NCBI RefSeq assembly: GCF_004341395.1
Contig: NZ_SLXT01000005.1
Location: 112,003-176,002, forward strand
Direction of reading: 5' to 3'
Length of the DNA stretch: 64,000 bases
From: Heliophilum fasciatum
GTDB taxonomy: Bacteria > Bacillota > Desulfitobacteriia > Heliobacteriales > Heliobacteriaceae
Under the pieces are notes generated by a model that was not told the DNA's origin, searched no databases, and saw nothing but the letters and a program-made list of their open reading frames with translations. Each line of letters opens with the position of its first letter. The stretch's first letter is position 1. Below, in pieces: positions 26,610-35,285 of this stretch. Position numbers and translations under genes: made by a program.

Positions 26610-27860
26610 TTAGGCTTTGGCAGAGCGCAAGACAATCGTAACGATTTCTGCAGCACAGCCCAGGCGAAAAGGAAACCAGTGCCCCAATCCGCTGTGCACA
26701 AAGAGATGATGCCCTTTTTCTTCGTACCAACCGCGCATATAGGGATAAGCAAAAGCAAAGAGCGAACGGTCACCGACGCCGGCTTGCCCACCATGGGTAT
26801 GACCGGCCAGGGTCAATGGGATGCCCGATTGTTGAGCTTCCATGAATCCATTAGGGTGATGAGTCAAAAGGAGCTTGAAGGTATCGGGAGAGGCACCTTC
26901 CAGCGCTTGTTGCAAGTACCGCTTGCGCACTTCTGCCGACGAGTCGCCATTGGTGCGCATTGGATAGTCAACGCCGACAATCTCCAGAGCCCCATTCGCA
27001 ATGGAAGAACAGGAATTATCAAGAAGGTTGATGCGACTGGGACGAATGGATTCACGAACCAGCGTGGGATTGCGAAAGTGTTCGTGATTACCTAAGCAGT
27101 AATGAATGCCTAACGGTAGAGTGAATTGCTCGAAACGACGGACCGTTTCCGGTAAAAGAGTTAGATCATCGATTAAATCACCAGTGATTGCCAGAAGATC
27201 GGGCTGGCGATCTGCGATGAGATCAAAGGCAAAATCCAAACGATGAAGTGGAAAAAAGGTGCCAATATGCAGATCGGAAATGTGAACGATACGGAGCCCA
27301 TCGAGTTCGCGCGGCAGAGCGGGCAAGGCCAAGGTGTATTCCGGTGTGCGAATACGTGTATCGCCGCCGATGACGCCCTCCGTAGCCAGGGCCAGCGAAG
27401 CGAGCGGTACCGCTTTAATCGTATGTTGCAACCATTCACGACGGGTAACATGACCGGGCTTGTGAACATGATCGTTGGGCAAGGGCTCCGGATGGAGCGA
27501 TGCCGGCAGGGCCGTAGGGGCCGTAAGCGGTTCGGTCACTTTTTGCTGGGAAGGTTGCTGCCAACGAATCAGCAAGAAAACGAAAGGAATCAAAAGCAAA
27601 AAAATCAGCTGGCCAAGATTCCAAACCAAAGCCGGATAATAGAGCCAGCGTAACCAAGGTTCGGTACGCTGAAATCCGGAAGCTAAGCTATACAGGAAAG
27701 GTGCCCAAGCGAGGACGGCCAGGAACCAATAAAAAGTGCGATTTTTTCCTCGAAATGAAGGGATCCAGCGACACATCGCCAAATAAGTTGCATAGTTGAC
27801 CGCTAAGAAGAAAAACAGCGGAAATAAACGAACGACTGAATAAAAAGGGGATTGGTTCAA
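26610..27860 (-). CDS. Membrane-anchored metallophosphoesterase
   Basis: About 416 residues. The N-terminal 110 residues hold three to four membrane segments. The C-terminal half is a calcineurin-like phosphoesterase with the full motif set: ISDLHIG, TGDLIDD, GNHEHF, LLTHHP and GHTHGG, which bind two metal ions. Similar proteins (YkuE/YaeI-like) act on UDP-linked or cell-envelope phosphoesters; the substrate here is unknown. AAGGAGG on the minus strand gives 7-nt spacing to TTG 27860 and 4 nt to TTG 27863, so 27860 is preferred. Confidence 0.88.
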   Translation of the reverse strand: MNQSPFYSVVRLFPLFFFLAVNYATYLAMCRWIPSFRGKNRTFYWFLAVLAWAPFLYSLASGFQRTEPWLRWLYYPALVWNLGQLIFLLLIPFVFLLIRWQQPSQQKVTEPLTAPTALPASLHPEPLPNDHVHKPGHVTRREWLQHTIKAVPLASLALATEGVIGGDTRIRTPEYTLALPALPRELDGLRIVHISDLHIGTFFPLHRLDFAFDLIADRQPDLLAITGDLIDDLTLLPETVRRFEQFTLPLGIHYCLGNHEHFRNPTLVRESIRPSRINLLDNSCSSIANGALEIVGVDYPMRTNGDSSAEVRKRYLQQALEGASPDTFKLLLTHHPNGFMEAQQSGIPLTLAGHTHGGQAGVGDRSLFAFAYPYMRGWYEEKGHHLFVHSGLGHWFPFRLGCAAEIVTIVLRSAKA

Positions 27861-27954
27861 CAAAAAACCTCCTTATCAAGGTTTCTGAAGTAAGGCACGG
27901 TGGTCCAAGTATTCGACCTTATGGTGACAGAATCCTCCCCTACAGAGAAGGGAA

Positions 27955-27976
27955 CCCTACCAAATCATTGGTAGGG
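27955..27976 (-). terminator. Hairpin after the 57-residue gene
   Basis: CCCTACCAA (27955-27963) and TTGGTAGGG (27968-27976) form a perfect 9-bp stem with a 4-nt loop, 10 bases past the stop codon on the minus strand. The T tail is weak, so terminator function is tentative. Confidence 0.5.
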
Positions 27977-27985
27977 CAGGAGGAA

Positions 27986-28159
27986 TTAATCGTTTTCTAA
28001 AATCGGCAGAGCTCCGGGAGCTTGGGTTGGATTGGTTGTGCGCTTGCGCGGTGCTTTGACACCGGGCGCGATTTCCCCGGGTTGCCCGTATTTCTGATGA
28101 ATTTTCTCTAATGCTTCCCGATCGAGTTGGTACGTAACTAAGCCTTTGGAAGATTCCAT
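27986..28159 (-). CDS. Small conserved-looking 57-residue protein, unknown function
   Basis: Starts at ATG 28159 (minus) with AAGGAGG ten bases upstream and ends at TAA 27986-27988. The sequence begins MESSKGLVTYQLDREALEKI, an amphipathic helix, continues with a KYGQPGEIAPGV turn and a basic KAPRKR patch, and ends in a Pro-rich tail with acidic last residues. No signal peptide, no cysteines. The good ribosome site, the clean frame and the downstream hairpin argue for a real gene. No function can be given. Confidence 0.6.
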   Translation of the reverse strand: MESSKGLVTYQLDREALEKIHQKYGQPGEIAPGVKAPRKRTTNPTQAPGALPILEND

Positions 28160-28309
28160 CTGTTCATTGCCTCCTTCATGCGGGATTATTTTTTCCTTCC
28201 CGGAAAGGGTTCATGCAAGTTACTGAAAAAGCAAGGATAGACTTCCTTCGTTCGTCAATATTCGATATAATAATAAATAGAGAATGGGATAAGCAAGGAG
28301 GGAAGGAAT

Positions 28310-29626
28310 TTGTTCTTTGGTTTACTTGGTAGCAGCAACAAAGACACTAAGCCTGCAATGCAGCCTGCTTCAATGGGGAACTACAAGATCGAATTCCATA
28401 GCAGGGAAGCTCAGATCGCCCAAAAATTATTGAACCTGACAACGGCAGATTTGGCTTTGTTGATGGAATTGCGCCCGATCATCGAACCGCGGTTAGAGGA
28501 AGTTGCCGATAACTTCTATAAGAATCTGTTAGCGATTCCGGAAATGAAACGATTTATTGATGAGAATTCGTCGGTCGATCGGTTACGGAAAATGTTTATC
28601 GGTTATATGCGAAGCTTGTTTGTAACGCATGTAGATGATTCGTACATGCAGTCGCGGGAGCGCATCGGTCATGCCCACAACCGCATCAAATTGCCCCCTT
28701 ATTGGTTTATCGCTGCGTACCAGGCGTTATTCAATGCGATTTTACCAATTCTTGACACTATTCGTGATCGAGCAAAAGTCATGCAGATCAACGCAGCACT
28801 GCGCCGGATTACCAATTTAGATCAACAGGCAGCATTGGCATCCTATATCAAAGAGTATTCAGAAGAATTGGATCAAAAAGCCAATGTGGAATCGGCGATG
28901 AATGAGTTGCAAAATCTGCAGGATCGCGTCAATGATTCCAGTCAGACGCTGGCAGCCACCGCTGAAGAAACGGCGGCATCGGCGGCGGAAATGGCCTCGG
29001 CGGCGCAACGTATCGCCCAAAATGCAGTGCAGGCCACTCATTTTGCCGTCGAAGTCAATAAACTGGCCGGTCAAGGGGAACAGCGCATTGAGCAAACGGC
29101 CCATGCCATCAATAACCTGAGTACACTGATTCAAGGCATGCAAGAAAAGATCAAGGCCCTTGATGCCAGCTCCGAAAAAATTGAGTCTATTGCCAGTGTG
29201 ATTCAAGGAATTGCCACCCAGACGAACCTCCTGTCGCTGAATGCGGCCATCGAAGCTGCCCGGGCCGGCGAGTCGGGCCGCGGATTTACGGTGGTAGCTA
29301 ACGAAGTCAAAAAACTGGCCGGATTCTCGGAGCAGTCGGTTCAGGAAATTGCCGAGATGATTCGGGTATCGCGGCAACATACCATGGAAGTCTCCCAGGC
29401 GATGATCCAGACCAGCCGGGCCATGCAATCGGCGTCCGATGAAGCGCAAGAAGTTGTTCGCAACTTCGGTGAGATCATTAAGTCGACTGATAACAATCAG
29501 GAAAAAGTGAAACTGATCGCCACCGAAATTGAAAGTTTGACGACCACATCGCGGCAGATCGAAGAAGCTTCCGATGAAGTGGCCCGCGCTGCCGAAGCAC
29601 TTTCAGTGATGTCGATCAATCATTAA
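28310..29626 (+). CDS. HemAT-like globin-coupled methyl-accepting chemotaxis protein
   Basis: A 438-residue soluble transducer without membrane segments. Residues about 30-185 are a sensor globin: [16 protein letters not shown], then [20 protein letters not shown], where the His in GHAHNRI is the expected proximal haem ligand. Residues about 200-438 are the MCP signalling domain with the hairpin tip [20 protein letters not shown]. It should bind O2 or another gas at haem and signal to CheA. The start is TTG 28310 after AAGGAGGG. No chemotaxis kinase genes are adjacent. An aerotaxis-type sensor in an apparently anaerobic organism suggests oxygen avoidance. Confidence 0.88.
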   Translation: MFFGLLGSSNKDTKPAMQPASMGNYKIEFHSREAQIAQKLLNLTTADLALLMELRPIIEPRLEEVADNFYKNLLAIPEMKRFIDENSSVDRLRKMFIGYMRSLFVTHVDDSYMQSRERIGHAHNRIKLPPYWFIAAYQALFNAILPILDTIRDRAKVMQINAALRRITNLDQQAALASYIKEYSEELDQKANVESAMNELQNLQDRVNDSSQTLAATAEETAASAAEMASAAQRIAQNAVQATHFAVEVNKLAGQGEQRIEQTAHAINNLSTLIQGMQEKIKALDASSEKIESIASVIQGIATQTNLLSLNAAIEAARAGESGRGFTVVANEVKKLAGFSEQSVQEIAEMIRVSRQHTMEVSQAMIQTSRAMQSASDEAQEVVRNFGEIIKSTDNNQEKVKLIATEIESLTTTSRQIEEASDEVARAAEALSVMSINH

Positions 29627-29641
29627 TTTAACATAGCTACC

Positions 29642-29679
29642 AAGCCTCTTGTCTTGATTGACAAGGGGCTTTTTCTTTT
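29642..29679 (+). terminator. Terminator after the globin sensor gene
   Basis: AAGCCTCTTGTC (29642-29653) pairs with GACAAGGGGCTT (29660-29671) with one mismatch, then TTTCTTTTC. Confidence 0.82.
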
Positions 29680-29782
29680 CTCGATTGCATAGGCTTACGG
29701 TAAGACCGCGCTAACGTTGGCGCTAGGCAACTTCGGCCGAATGATCCCGGCAGCGTTGCCAGATCCCAGGGAGGTAGGGAAG

Positions 29783-29905
29783 ATGGGGAACGGACTCGAC
29801 GGAACGTTGTTTGAGTTTTTGCGAGTAGGATGGTGGATTTCCCATATCTTTTTTCTCATCATGATTTTTTATCTGGGCCACCGCTATTGGCCGACCGGTT
29901 CGTAA
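29783..29905 (+). CDS. Single-span small membrane protein, 40 residues
   Basis: ATG 29783 is preceded by GGGAGG at a good distance. The product has a short polar N-terminus (MGNGLDGTLFEFLRVG), one hydrophobic helix (WWISHIFFLIMIFYLG) and a short basic tail. No family recognised. It is the first of several tiny genes with good ribosome sites between here and 30563. Confidence 0.5.
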   Translation: MGNGLDGTLFEFLRVGWWISHIFFLIMIFYLGHRYWPTGS

Positions 29906-29993
29906 AAGAAACTAAAGATGAGAGTAACCACTTAGCCCCTTGGCTAATAAGATGTGTCAGGCAAGGCGATTTCATAAGAGGAGGCTTTGATCG

Positions 29994-30293
29994 ATGGATG
30001 CAAAGAACGTCAAGGATGCCATCCAACAACTGCTGAATCAGAAAAAAGGGACGATCTCGGTCGATCCGGAACAAGAAAAACAAGTTCGTCGCATAACTGA
30101 AAAACTTCGTCAAAAAGAAAGTTTGACCGATGATGACCGAAGCAATGCTGTTGACTTGGTCAGCCAGTTTTCGAAGCACGTCTCTCCCCAACAAGCCAAG
30201 CAGTTGCGGGGGCTCATCGACCAGCTTATGAGCAAGAACAAAGTCTCAGAAAAAGATCAAAAAGCCTTGGAACAGATCAAAAAGATGCTCTAG
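29994..30293 (+). CDS. Small soluble helical protein, 99 residues, unknown function
   Basis: ATG 29994, preceded by AGAGGAGG. The product is highly charged (rich in Lys, Gln, Asp) and almost entirely predicted alpha-helical, with two similar halves: KQVRRITEKLRQKESLTDDD and KQLRGLIDQLMSKNKVSEKD. This suggests an internal duplication of a short helical hairpin. No signal peptide or cysteine. It may be a cytoplasmic or spore-associated protein; no function assigned. Confidence 0.65.
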   Translation: MDAKNVKDAIQQLLNQKKGTISVDPEQEKQVRRITEKLRQKESLTDDDRSNAVDLVSQFSKHVSPQQAKQLRGLIDQLMSKNKVSEKDQKALEQIKKML

Positions 30294-30311
30294 GCTAGGG
30301 AGGGACACAGC

Positions 30312-30422
30312 ATGGGCTACTGTGGTGTTTTTTCGAATCGTCAACAAGTGGTAGGCTTGATTCTCACGTTAATCGTTATCGCTGCATTTTTCCCCGGGAT
30401 TTTCGAAGATCGCTGCTGTTAG
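30312..30422 (+). CDS. Very small hydrophobic protein, 36 residues
   Basis: ATG 30312 follows GGGAGGG. The product begins MGYCGVFSNRQQ, has one hydrophobic helix (VVGLILTLIVIAAFFPGIF) and ends EDRCC. With its Cys-containing ends and single helix it resembles the tiny YjcZ-type sporulation or membrane proteins of Firmicutes, though the match is only in style. It probably shares a transcript with its neighbours. Confidence 0.5.
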   Translation: MGYCGVFSNRQQVVGLILTLIVIAAFFPGIFEDRCC

Positions 30423-30446
30423 GGAATTCGGAAGGAGGAAACGACA

Positions 30447-30563
30447 ATGAGTCATCAATTTTTTAGTAACGATATTGTGGCATTGGCCATTTTGATCATT
30501 ATCATTGCGATTTTGGGTACCAGTTTCTGTGGCCGTCAGCATCATGGGGTCTGCAACGAGTAG
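30447..30563 (+). CDS. Very small hydrophobic protein, 38 residues
   Basis: ATG 30447 follows GGAAGGAGG, an excellent ribosome site. The product has the plan of the preceding gene: short polar start, one Ile-rich helix (IVALAILIIIIAILG), then a Cys/His-containing tail (FCGRQHHGVC). Probably a paralogous or partner mini-membrane protein. No function assigned. Confidence 0.52.
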   Translation: MSHQFFSNDIVALAILIIIIAILGTSFCGRQHHGVCNE

Positions 30564-30579
30564 AACCCTGCATTGGCTG

Positions 30580-30615
30580 AGAAAGGTCCTTTGCGGTGGG
30601 CAAGGGACCTTTCTT
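30580..30615 (+). terminator. Hairpin after the small-protein cluster
   Basis: GAAAGGTCC (30581-30589) and GGGACCTTTC (30604-30613), extended inward by TTGC/GCAA. The T run is short, so termination may be partial. Confidence 0.6.
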
Positions 30616-30734
30616 GCCCGTTCAAAAAATTAACGAAAAAATCGAACAATTTTCATGATGGGATCTAGGGGGAGCGATAAACTTGGTCATGCACCATACA
30701 TAGAACGTTGGGAAAAAAGAGGAGGCATTTGCTA

Positions 30735-32087
30735 TTGCGTAACCAAGCGAAAGTAAAGACTTATATTCTGGATACGAATATCCTCTTACAAGACCCCCAA
30801 GCGATTTTTGCTTTTCAGGAAAATGAAGTGGTCATACCTGCCGCTGTGATTGAAGAACTGGACAGTAAAAAGCATCTTCAAGACGAAATTGGCCGTAATG
30901 CCCGGGGGGCTACCCGGCTGTTGGACTCCCTGCGTGAACAAGGTCATCTGCATACCGGTGTCGGGTTACCGCAAGGTGGCGTGCTGCGGGTGGAGCTTAA
31001 CCATCGCGAGGCCGGTGAGGCTTTTCCAGTTGCTTTTCGTACACCGACGAATGATAATCGGATTCTTGCCGTTGCTTTTAACTTGCAAGCGGAACGGGAT
31101 GCCAAAAATCCGCGTAATCATCCCGTCATCATTGTGTCCAACGATACCATCGTACGGATCAAAGCTGATGTGATGGGCATCGCCGCCCAAAGCTACAAAC
31201 GGGATAAGGTCATCGGTTATGATCATTTGTATATGGGCCATCGCCAGATTGAAGTTCATCCGGCACTGATTGACGGGGTGTACCGGGAACGGGAACTGGC
31301 CATCGACGGTACCGAATTAGCCGATGCCGAATGGTATCCCCATGAGTTTTTAGTGCTCAAAAGCAAAGTCGGGACGGCGCATTCGGCAATTGTACAGGTT
31401 AACCAGACCGTCGATGCGATCGGTTTGTTACCGAAAGAGATGGCGCCGGTTTGGGGAATTGTGCCGCGCAATCTGCAACAAAAACTAGCCTTACAATTGC
31501 TGATGGATGATCAGATTCCTTTGGTGACCCTTTGCGGCAAGGCCGGTACGGGCAAGACGCTTTTGGCACTGGCGGTAGCGTTGCATAAAGCCGGCGATCA
31601 GCAGCAGTATCACAAGATCTTGGTTTCGAAACCGACCGTAGCGATCGGCAAAGATCTCGGTGCCTTACCGGGTGAGCTCGATGACAAACTACGACCTTGG
31701 ATGCAGCCGGTTTATGACAATCTGGAATTCCTGATGGGTAACAAACGCAATCTGGCACGGGATTTGATGGGCGAGCGAGGATTATTGCAGGTCGAAGCCT
31801 TAAGCTACATTCGCGGGCGAAGCATCCCCCATCAATTTATTATTGTCGATGAAGCCCAAAATTTATCGAAGCACGAGATTAAAACGATCGTTTCCCGCGT
31901 TGGTGAAGGAAGTAAGATTGTGTTGATGGGCGATCCCCAACAAATTGATGCTCCCTACTTGGATGAAACGAATAACGGGTTAGTCTATGTGGTCGAAAAG
32001 TTTAAGTCCCAAGGGATTGCCGGCCATGTTACATTGACCAAAAGCGAGCGTTCCCCGCTGGCCCAGTTGGCGGCTGATCTCCTGTAG
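30735..32087 (+). CDS. PhoH family protein: PIN domain plus PhoH ATPase
   Basis: About 450 residues. The N-terminal PIN nuclease domain has YILDTNILLQDP and AAVIEELDSKK with the expected acidic residues. The C-terminal PhoH ATPase domain has CGKAGTGKTLLALAVAL (Walker A), FIIVDEAQNLS (Walker B) and the LMGDPQQID segment. This PIN-PhoH (YlaK/PhoH2-like) form is thought to be an RNA helicase-nuclease. AGAGGAGG at 30718-30725 points to TTG 30735; the frame is open from TTG 30708. Closely followed by an unrelated basic/acidic protein gene. Confidence 0.88.
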   Translation: MRNQAKVKTYILDTNILLQDPQAIFAFQENEVVIPAAVIEELDSKKHLQDEIGRNARGATRLLDSLREQGHLHTGVGLPQGGVLRVELNHREAGEAFPVAFRTPTNDNRILAVAFNLQAERDAKNPRNHPVIIVSNDTIVRIKADVMGIAAQSYKRDKVIGYDHLYMGHRQIEVHPALIDGVYRERELAIDGTELADAEWYPHEFLVLKSKVGTAHSAIVQVNQTVDAIGLLPKEMAPVWGIVPRNLQQKLALQLLMDDQIPLVTLCGKAGTGKTLLALAVALHKAGDQQQYHKILVSKPTVAIGKDLGALPGELDDKLRPWMQPVYDNLEFLMGNKRNLARDLMGERGLLQVEALSYIRGRSIPHQFIIVDEAQNLSKHEIKTIVSRVGEGSKIVLMGDPQQIDAPYLDETNNGLVYVVEKFKSQGIAGHVTLTKSERSPLAQLAADLL

Positions 32088-32201
32088 GTTGCGCCGTAAC
32101 AACGGTGCTCTCATTGCTCAGGAGGAACGGAAGCCGGGCGATGCGCATACACTAAAGCAGTTCCGTCATCATCTTGACGGAGGGACCGGAGGTGTAGAGG
32201 T

Positions 32202-33041
32202 ATGCGCACGGCCGCATGGTCATCGTCATCGAAACGGCGCGCTCAAGGGAAGTCAGGAACAGGCGGCACCAAAAAGCGCAGTGCTGTTTTGACCAAGGCT
32301 AAACCAGCGCACCCCAAAAAAAAGAAAAAATCCGTAGAGCGGGCCAGTGATCAACATAGGGAAACGCAACAGCAGGATTGGTTCGTCGGAGCCGGAACAG
32401 ATGCAGCTGCCGTAGAATTTGAACCTTCCTTGTTGTTCCGTGAAGACGAGGAACCCGAAAAAAGCGGTAAGATGGCCGAACTGGGCAAGATGCTCTATCG
32501 CAATCTGCAGAACATGAATTTGGATCAAGTGTTGACGGAAGTCAATCGCTTAAAGACGAACGCAGAGAAAGTTGAGGTTTTGCTGCGGGAAGCCGATCAA
32601 GCGATGAATTCCTTGGTCGGTGCTGCAAGTTACCTGGGAATCAAGCCGAAAGAGGGCACCTGGGCCTATAATCGCTATCGCCGTGTGCCGGTGGTGCGCT
32701 CTTGGCCTCGCCATGAAGCGCGGCAGGAAGTGATTGAACAGGAAGTCATTGAACAGGAAGCACAAATCACCGAAGAAAACGTGCATATCAATGAAGCCGC
32801 CGAAGCCACCGGTGACAGTTCGTCATCGTTTGATCTTTCCAGCATCCTCGATATGGCGAGCTTGCTGATGGGCGGAAGCGGTGATGCCGGTGACGACGAT
32901 GAAGCAGCACCGAAAGCCAGCAAGAAAAAACCGGGAATCACTTCTTTCATCACGCCGGGGTTAATGGGGGAACTGCTCAAGACGCCGGGCGTACAGAGCA
33001 TGTTGATATCGGCTATCGGATCGTTCTTAAAAAAGAAATAA
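32202..33041 (+). CDS. Hypothetical low-complexity protein, 279 residues
   Basis: ATG 32202 follows GGAGGTG. The N-terminal 50 residues are very basic (KKKKKS region), the middle is acidic with a helical stretch (NLDQVLTEVNRLKTNAEKVE) and a YNRYRRVPVVRSWPRHEARQ segment. A short tandem repeat gives EVIEQ twice (bases about 32727-32756). The C-terminus has a Ser/Asp-rich linker and a terminal SAIGSFLKKK. No membrane segment or catalytic motif. In composition it resembles Firmicute spore-coat or YqfQ-type proteins, but I cannot place it in a family. Confidence 0.6.
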   Translation: MRTAAWSSSSKRRAQGKSGTGGTKKRSAVLTKAKPAHPKKKKKSVERASDQHRETQQQDWFVGAGTDAAAVEFEPSLLFREDEEPEKSGKMAELGKMLYRNLQNMNLDQVLTEVNRLKTNAEKVEVLLREADQAMNSLVGAASYLGIKPKEGTWAYNRYRRVPVVRSWPRHEARQEVIEQEVIEQEAQITEENVHINEAAEATGDSSSSFDLSSILDMASLLMGGSGDAGDDDEAAPKASKKKPGITSFITPGLMGELLKTPGVQSMLISAIGSFLKKK

Positions 33042-33052
33042 TTTTTAAACCT

Positions 33053-33093
33053 AAAAATACCAGACGATCCTTTGGCCGATCGCCTGGTATTTA
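33053..33093. terminator. Bidirectional terminator
   Basis: AAAAATACCAG...CTGGTATTTAT with an inner CGATC/GATCG stem, between convergent genes. Confidence 0.8.
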
Positions 33094-33104
33094 TGTGTAG
33101 ACCA

Positions 33105-34283
33105 TTATCGGGGCATGATCGTTAACCCTTTGAGCTGCGCGGGAGCGAGGCCTTTCGATTGGATGAGTACCCGGAATGTTTCGCCCATACCGCCGGGAGC
33201 GATGATTTTTTTCAGTGTCTGATGACGGTTAAAATCATCGAGATTCATGTCCGGCTTGACCGCCATGTCGGCCGGTTCAAGCAAGTTGATCAAAAGCCAC
33301 ATCTGATTAGTTAAACCAAGGTTTTGCCATCCCAACGCATGGCCAAGGGTTTGCAGTGCTGTAAAGTCGATATGCGCAGTGATATCCTTTTGTCCAAGGG
33401 AAGTCAAAGGATCACTGTCGGCACGATGGCGATGGTAACACATCAGCGTGCCTTGATAATGGGAAGCTCCGTAGAGCAAGGTCGCTGGATGGCCATAGTC
33501 GATGGTCAAGATAAAGCCTTGGGCCAAGATGCGATCAAAGGCATGAAGATAATCTTCCATGGCGGGGTGGATCTCGGCGATTTGTCCTTCTTCCAGTTGG
33601 ACATGCTGGGCAACCAAATGTTTTTGATACCAGTCAGCCAGGTCCGGTCGTGATAGGGGGCCCCGTTGCCAGGCAAAGCCGGGGGGGCTTTCTTGATCGG
33701 TTACATAGAGCTCGGCCAGTTGCCCCTCATGCAGGATCAAGCGGTGACAAGGCAAGGCATCGAAAAACTCGTTCGTTAGCACACAACCGGTCAAGCGACC
33801 CGGCAGTTCTTCCAGGGTGGACCATCCATAAGTGCCGCCGATGGCCGTTTGCGCTGATTCATAGGCACGAAAATTGGATACACTGGCTAATGTGGATTGC
33901 TGGACTTGCCTGAGGCGTGGGCTGATTTCGATTAAGTGGTAGATCACCGCTTGCGCCAACTGCGGAAACGCATCAATGCCCATCAACAGGGATGCTGCCA
34001 AACTGCCCCGTCCGGGACCGCATTCGATCACATGAAACACCGGAGGTTGACCCGCTTGCTGCCAAAAGTCATGAATCTGGCGGGCAAGTAATTCGCCAAA
34101 GACGGGACCGACTTCCGGTGATGTGAAGAAATCGCCTTGCAAGCCAATGGGGTTGGTGCTGGTTGTGTAGTACCCATATTGAGGATGGTAGAGGGCTTGT
34201 TCCATAAAGTCATGAAAGGGGAGCGCGCCGTTCTCGCGGATTTGAGCGGCGACGATGGCGGTGAGTGGAGATTGATCCATCAC
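33105..34283 (-). CDS. MidA/NDUFAF7-like SAM-dependent methyltransferase
   Basis: 392 residues of the DUF185 family. Signatures are PFHDFMEQALYHPQYGYY at the N-terminus, GDFFTSPEVGPVFGELL, the SAM-binding ECGPGRGSLAASLL and VLTNEFFDALP. The eukaryotic relative methylates an arginine of respiratory complex I; bacterial substrates are not established. The start is GTG 34283, with GGGAGG 11 bases upstream; ATG 34280 is an alternative. Stands alone on the minus strand. Confidence 0.88.
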   Translation of the reverse strand: MMDQSPLTAIVAAQIRENGALPFHDFMEQALYHPQYGYYTTSTNPIGLQGDFFTSPEVGPVFGELLARQIHDFWQQAGQPPVFHVIECGPGRGSLAASLLMGIDAFPQLAQAVIYHLIEISPRLRQVQQSTLASVSNFRAYESAQTAIGGTYGWSTLEELPGRLTGCVLTNEFFDALPCHRLILHEGQLAELYVTDQESPPGFAWQRGPLSRPDLADWYQKHLVAQHVQLEEGQIAEIHPAMEDYLHAFDRILAQGFILTIDYGHPATLLYGASHYQGTLMCYHRHRADSDPLTSLGQKDITAHIDFTALQTLGHALGWQNLGLTNQMWLLINLLEPADMAVKPDMNLDDFNRHQTLKKIIAPGGMGETFRVLIQSKGLAPAQLKGLTIMPR

Positions 34284-34431
34284 GTATTCTTCTTCCTCCC
34301 TGTAGTGATGGCAGTATCATACCATGGGAGTGAAGAAGGCGCCAAGTTTTGCGCAGGTTGGCAGGAGTTTTTCAATGATCGGCGAATAGGAGCATGGCAC
34401 GAATATTTGTGGTTGAAAGGTGGTTTTTTCA

Positions 34432-34590
34432 GTGAAAAAGTATGGTTGTTTAGTTTGTGGGTACTTATATGATCCGGCAAAGGGTGATCCGGAAAATGGC
34501 GTCGACGCAGGTACAGCTTGGGAAGATGTTCCTGAAGATTGGGTTTGCCCGCTCTGCGGCGTCGGTAAAGAAGAATTTGAGCTTGTCTAA
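34432..34590 (+). CDS. Rubredoxin
   Basis: A 52-residue protein, GTG 34432 to TAA 34588-34590, with AAGGTGG eight bases before the start. It has both rubredoxin iron-binding knuckles, YGCLVCGY and VCPLCGVGK, the conserved [12 protein letters not shown] segment and the aromatic [11 protein letters not shown] run. Length and motifs match typical Clostridial rubredoxins. It carries one electron and commonly donates to rubrerythrin or flavodiiron proteins in oxygen and peroxide defence; a rubrerythrin-like gene follows 130 bases downstream. Confidence 0.93.
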   Translation: MKKYGCLVCGYLYDPAKGDPENGVDAGTAWEDVPEDWVCPLCGVGKEEFELV

Positions 34591-34722
34591 GGTCTACACC
34601 TAAAAAAGTGCCTGATCACGCCGATCTTTTGCTCCGGTGCCTTCCGGGTTCATGACAGCGATTTCCCCGATCATGCTGCTCGAAACCAATGCTAATTTTA
34701 TCAACAACACAGGAGGGCAATC

Positions 34723-35142
34723 ATGGATTTGATCAATGTCGTTACCCTAGGTGTTACCAAAGGCACGGTCGTGGAAGATATGGTCAAAGCAAATTTCAAT
34801 GGTGAAACGATGGAAGTCGGTCTTTACTTGGCCATGGCGCGCCAAGCGCAACGGGAAGGATTACCGGAGGTGGCCGAAGTCCTGAAACGCATTGCCATCG
34901 AAGAAGCCGAGCATGCGGCTCATTTCGCTGAATTAAACGGTATGATTGACGAGTCGACCAAAGTGAACATTGAAAAGATGCTGGCCGGTGAGATCGGTGC
35001 CAACAAAGGCAAAAAAGCAGCGGCTACAGAAGCGAAGAAGGCCGATATTGACGCGGCCCATGATTTCTTTGATGAATCTTCCAAAGATGAAGCCCGTCAT
35101 GCTCAGATGCTTAAAGGATTACTTGATCGTTACTTCAAGTAA
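34723..35142 (+). CDS. Rubrerythrin-like ferritin-fold protein (no rubredoxin domain)
   Basis: 139 residues forming a four-helix ferritin-like di-iron domain. The paired motifs [16 protein letters not shown] / [13 protein letters not shown] and [12 protein letters not shown] supply the Glu and ExxH ligands. Classic rubrerythrin carries a C-terminal rubredoxin domain; here the protein ends after the di-iron domain, and a separate rubredoxin gene lies just upstream, so the two may work as a split pair in peroxide reduction. The ATG follows GGAGGG. Confidence 0.88.
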   Translation: MDLINVVTLGVTKGTVVEDMVKANFNGETMEVGLYLAMARQAQREGLPEVAEVLKRIAIEEAEHAAHFAELNGMIDESTKVNIEKMLAGEIGANKGKKAAATEAKKADIDAAHDFFDESSKDEARHAQMLKGLLDRYFK

Positions 35143-35161
35143 ACCTTATATTGATTCGTGG

Positions 35162-35191
35162 CAACAGAGTCCGTTGGGGCTCTGTTTTTTT
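35162..35191 (+). terminator. Terminator after the rubrerythrin gene
   Basis: AACAGAGTCC and GGGGCTCTGTT pair around GTTG and run into a long T tract. Confidence 0.85.
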
Positions 35192-35217
35192 ATTTATAGA
35201 AGCGAACCCTTGAAAAG

Positions 35218-35247
35218 TTGGCATCCGGTGCGCGCCTAGTGTAGAAT
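35218..35247 (+). promoter_or_regulatory. Promoter candidate for queD
   Basis: TTGGCA (35218-35223), an 18-base spacer, TAGAAT (35242-35247), about 40 bases before the queD start. Confidence 0.5.
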
Positions 35248-35285
35248 AAAGTGAGATGATTCCAACAAGAAGGAGCGAATTGACA

